A stretch of 64,000 nt of DNA from Welwitschia mirabilis (taxonomy: Eukaryota > Gnetophyta > Gnetopsida > Welwitschiales), in contig JBOZIK010000001.1 of NCBI GenBank assembly GCA_051453625.1, positions 215,508,788 through 215,572,787 on the forward strand. Reading direction: 5' to 3'. Shown one piece after another: positions 60,940 through 64,000 of the stretch. The position numbers were made by a program, and so were the translations under genes. Positions within the stretch are counted from its first letter, which is position 1, and each line of letters opens with the position of its first letter. The notes beneath the pieces were generated by a model. That model had not been told where the DNA came from, searched no databases, and worked only from the letters and a program-made list of their open reading frames with translations.

Positions 60940-63900
60940 ACATTGAGAGTAATGCATAATATAGTAGTCAAAAGAGTATCAATAGTCAAATTTATCACAC
61001 CTATTGATTATTCTAAATGGGTTTCAAACACAGTTATCGTGGGGAATAAGATTAGAGAAATTGGGATCTACATTAATTTTAGGGGCTTAAATAAAGTTAC
61101 ATTAAAATATGAATATTTCCTACCAAATATCACCCTCTTAGTTGATAACACAACTAGATTTAGGCTTTTTTGTTTCATAGGTAGTTACTGTAAGTATAAT
61201 CATAGTCATACCAACCTAAATAATTAACCTAGCACTATGTTCATCACTCATTAGGGATTATTATACTATTCTATAATTCATATGAGTTGAAAAACATAAG
61301 TCCAACATATCAAGAGCAATGAATTACATATTCCATGACTATAAACTCTAGAATATTACATTGATGACATAGTTATCAACTCTATGAAAAGAAGGAAACC
61401 ATTTAGTTGATCTAGAATAGTTGTTTAAACAAGCTAATAAATATATTCTAAAGTTTAATCTAAAGAAATTTTTATTTAGTATTCCATCTAGAAAGTTATT
61501 TGGGTTTATTATGTTAAAAAGATGGATTGAAGTTGACATGAAAAAATTTAATGTAATCATAAACATGTCACATTCAAAAAAATCTAAAACAATTAAGAAG
61601 TTTATAAGAAAGACTTCAATTTATTATAATATTCATCTTAAATTTAATAAATAGATGTGAATCATTTTATCATATTTTGAAAAAAGGTATTAGATACATA
61701 TGGAATAATAAATATAAAGAATCTTTTAATAAGTGAAAGAGATATTTCTCTTAACTATCAATTCTAAATCCACCTTAATCTACTCAATCATTCTACTTAT
61801 ACTTATCTTATAGTGAAAATTCTATTAATATTACAATATTTCAAAGAAATAAGGACAAGAAAGAAACATTAATACATTACATAAGTTAAATCCTTTATGA
61901 CTGTGTAAAAAATTATCTATAAGTTGAAAAAACATGTCTTAGTCTAGTATTTACAACCAAAAAATTTAGACATTATATGATAGGAAATAAAACAATAGTA
62001 ATTTCATGCTAAAATATCCTAAAATACCTTCTTGAATTCTTGATAGATAACACTAGAATTACTAAGTAGGTAACAATGATCACTAAATTTAATGTAAACT
62101 TTAAATCATAAAAGTTGGTTAAGGGAAAGTACATGGGAACTAAATTAGCATAATTCACATTAAAAAATTCAAAAAAAAATTCCAATGAAGAGAAAGAAAG
62201 CTCATTCTCAAACAAAACATGCATTTCATCAAAGTATAAAAAGGCAAAAAGAATTATGATGCACTTAAGTAATTAGGCTAGAAGATCAATCATTATAGTT
62301 ATTTTTATAAGCAAATAAACATGTTTTCTAATGTGATGTGAATTAATTTTTCATGTACCAATAATATAACAAAACATTAAGCATTAATTAGAGCACTCAA
62401 AATGTTTTTTAACTTAGGTTTTAAGAAGAATCAAGTTAGTTGGGCATTCCTAGTTAGTCTTTAACCAAGTAAGAAGAGAATACAACTATAAATTTAATTT
62501 ACTATAAGAATATTTAAAAGAAGCAAGAAATTTAAATGAAAAATTTCAAAAAATTTAAAATCCAAAATACATTAAGAAAATAAAATATGATAATTAACTA
62601 TCTAGCAAATCTTTCATAATGCATCTTCTCTAATTCTAGCCTCAGAAAGTTTATTCTAATTAAAAAAATTAACAAAATGTATTTAGAAGAAGAAAAATTT
62701 ATGAAATATCAATCAAAAACCTCTTAGGATAATTTAGAATCCAAGAACAATTGATGAATGGCATGATAACCTCATAAGATATTTGAACAATCAAAATTTA
62801 CTTGAAAATATCAGTAATACCTAAAAGAAAAATTCTAAAGCACAATTCATTAAATATATTATGACCATAAATGAGTTATTCAAAAATTCATGCAATGTAA
62901 TTTGACTAAGATGCATGTGAATAAATAAAAAACTCACATTCAGTAATTTGCAAATCACATCAAGGAATAAGAAATTTAACTTTTCACATTATAAGAATAG
63001 GATATTATTGAAATACATTAGCATAATATTGCATTTTCTATGTTAGGAAATGCCCAACTTGTCAAATATTTACTCAATATATTTAAAAGTAATTTAATGA
63101 GATTTTTCTAATTAATCTAATTTCAATATTAAAAAATGGGTCTAGATATCATAGGTCTAATCAATTTACCTTCTTTGGAATAACATTCTTTTATCATGAT
63201 AAACATTGAATATTTTTCAAAATTGTTTAAAGCTATATCCTTAAGAAAAATCACTATGAAACAATACATAAAATTTATATTAGAAAACATTATAGCTAGA
63301 TCTAATATTTTAATGGTAATAATATCAAATAATGCCCTTAATTTAGATCTTTAGATTACAATCATTCTTAACCAATTTTAACATGAAATAATCATTTTCT
63401 TCATTATAGTATCTTCAAGCGAATGGTTAGGATAAATTAATAAATCAAATTATCATTAAAATGACTAATCCAAAACAATACAAATTCTTAACATTGAAAA
63501 CTATTATATGCATTATAGGCTCATAGAATGATGATTAAAATTGTGCAAGATTCAAAGTACTTTCAAACTGACATATGAATCACAAATGATTTTACCAATA
63601 TAAATTTAAATTCCAATCATAGAAACTCTAATCTAATATCCTAACATCACAGATGAAGGAAAAAAAGAAATATTTACATAGTTAAAGCTACTAGATGAGA
63701 AAAGGCTAGGGGCATTAAATCATAGTCCACTTTATCAAAAACATATTAGCCATGCTTATAATAAAAATTACAAGAGAAAGACAATCTAAAATAGGATATT
63801 TAGTTCTAAAAAATAACCTTAGTAAAAAGATATCCAAGGTTTTCTCAAACTAGCTTGAGTGTTACATAATATCTAAAAAAGAGAAAACTTACAAGCTAAA

Positions 63901-64000
63901 GATTTTAAAAATAGTGAAGAACAAAAATGTATAAAATCCTTTTATTTAAAACATTATTTTTATTAAGTAAATCCTTTTAAGCTAAAAATATTTTTTCTAT
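60940..64000 (+). mobile_element. Decayed Tat-like Ty3/gypsy pol, running off the window end
   Basis: RT (60943-61660) reads FITPIDYSKWVSNTVIVGNK, GIYINFRGLNKVTLKYEYF, LPNITLLVDNTTRF, and the catalytic EYYIDDIVINSM with YIDD at 61357-61368. It continues ILKFNLKKFLFSIPSRKLFG. RNase H (about 62020-62570) reads ITKFNVNFKSQKLVKGKYMG and VFNQVRREYNYKFNLL. Integrase (about 63130-63520) reads SFIMINIEYFSKLFKAIS, FILENIIA and IIIKMTNPKQYKFL. The order RT, RNase H, integrase and the LP-I--LVDNT motif point to the Tat branch. Frames break repeatedly. No LTR lies in the window, and the 5' part (gag, protease) is missing or unreadable before 60.9 kb. Confidence 0.85.

Overview
The window is plant nuclear DNA, almost certainly from a seed plant with a large, old, repeat-filled genome. 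It holds one clear host gene, a five-exon RWP-RK (RKD-type) transcription factor at 6.2-8.3 kb. Nearly everything else is very AT-rich, CpG-poor sequence in which dead LTR retrotransposons and LINEs can still be read through many stops and frameshifts. Many lesions look like C-to-T changes (Trp, Gln and Arg codons turned into stops), the mark of long-term deamination of methylated cytosine. Extreme AT-richness with ancient decayed retroelements would fit a gymnosperm, and a gnetophyte such as Welwitschia (published as having an unusually low-GC, heavily methylated genome) is my best guess. That is inference only. I saw no tRNA or rRNA gene, CRISPR array or organellar gene.

Layout. 1-3.2 kb: minus-strand Ty1/copia with primer-binding site and the start of an LTR. 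3.8-5.9 kb: nothing recognised. 6.1-8.3 kb: RKD gene. 8.8-9.45 kb: coding relic built of a ~190-bp tandem repeat. 12.5-14.2 kb: 3' end of a minus-strand Ty3/gypsy element. 17.24-20.94 kb: complete non-autonomous LTR element with a gag remnant and an internal minisatellite. 21.0-24.2 kb: plus-strand gypsy with dead RT, RNase H and integrase. 26.2-30.39 kb: minus-strand chromodomain gypsy with LTRs of the same family as the non-autonomous elements, ending at a 100-N gap. 30.49-33.66 kb: second, younger-looking copy of the non-autonomous element. 36.4-41.75 kb: minus-strand L1-type LINE. 44.2-46.2 kb: gypsy gag remnant. 47.45-48.96 kb: GC-richer, CpG-retaining island with unidentified coding-like fragments. 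50.14-50.7 kb: C-depleted purine-rich tract. 56.9-60.75 kb: second minus-strand LINE, broken by a ~640-bp GC-richer insert. 60.9-64.0 kb: plus-strand Tat-like gypsy pol running off the window.

The most coherent system is the family at 17-34 kb. Two gag-bearing elements without pol (TR-GAG or LARD-like) share LTR ends, primer-binding-site type, polypurine-tract context and LTR length with a pol-bearing chromodomain gypsy lying between them. This suggests past mobilisation in trans. Both non-autonomous copies carry a ~20-bp minisatellite between the 5' leader and the gag remnant, which I do not recognise from any described family.
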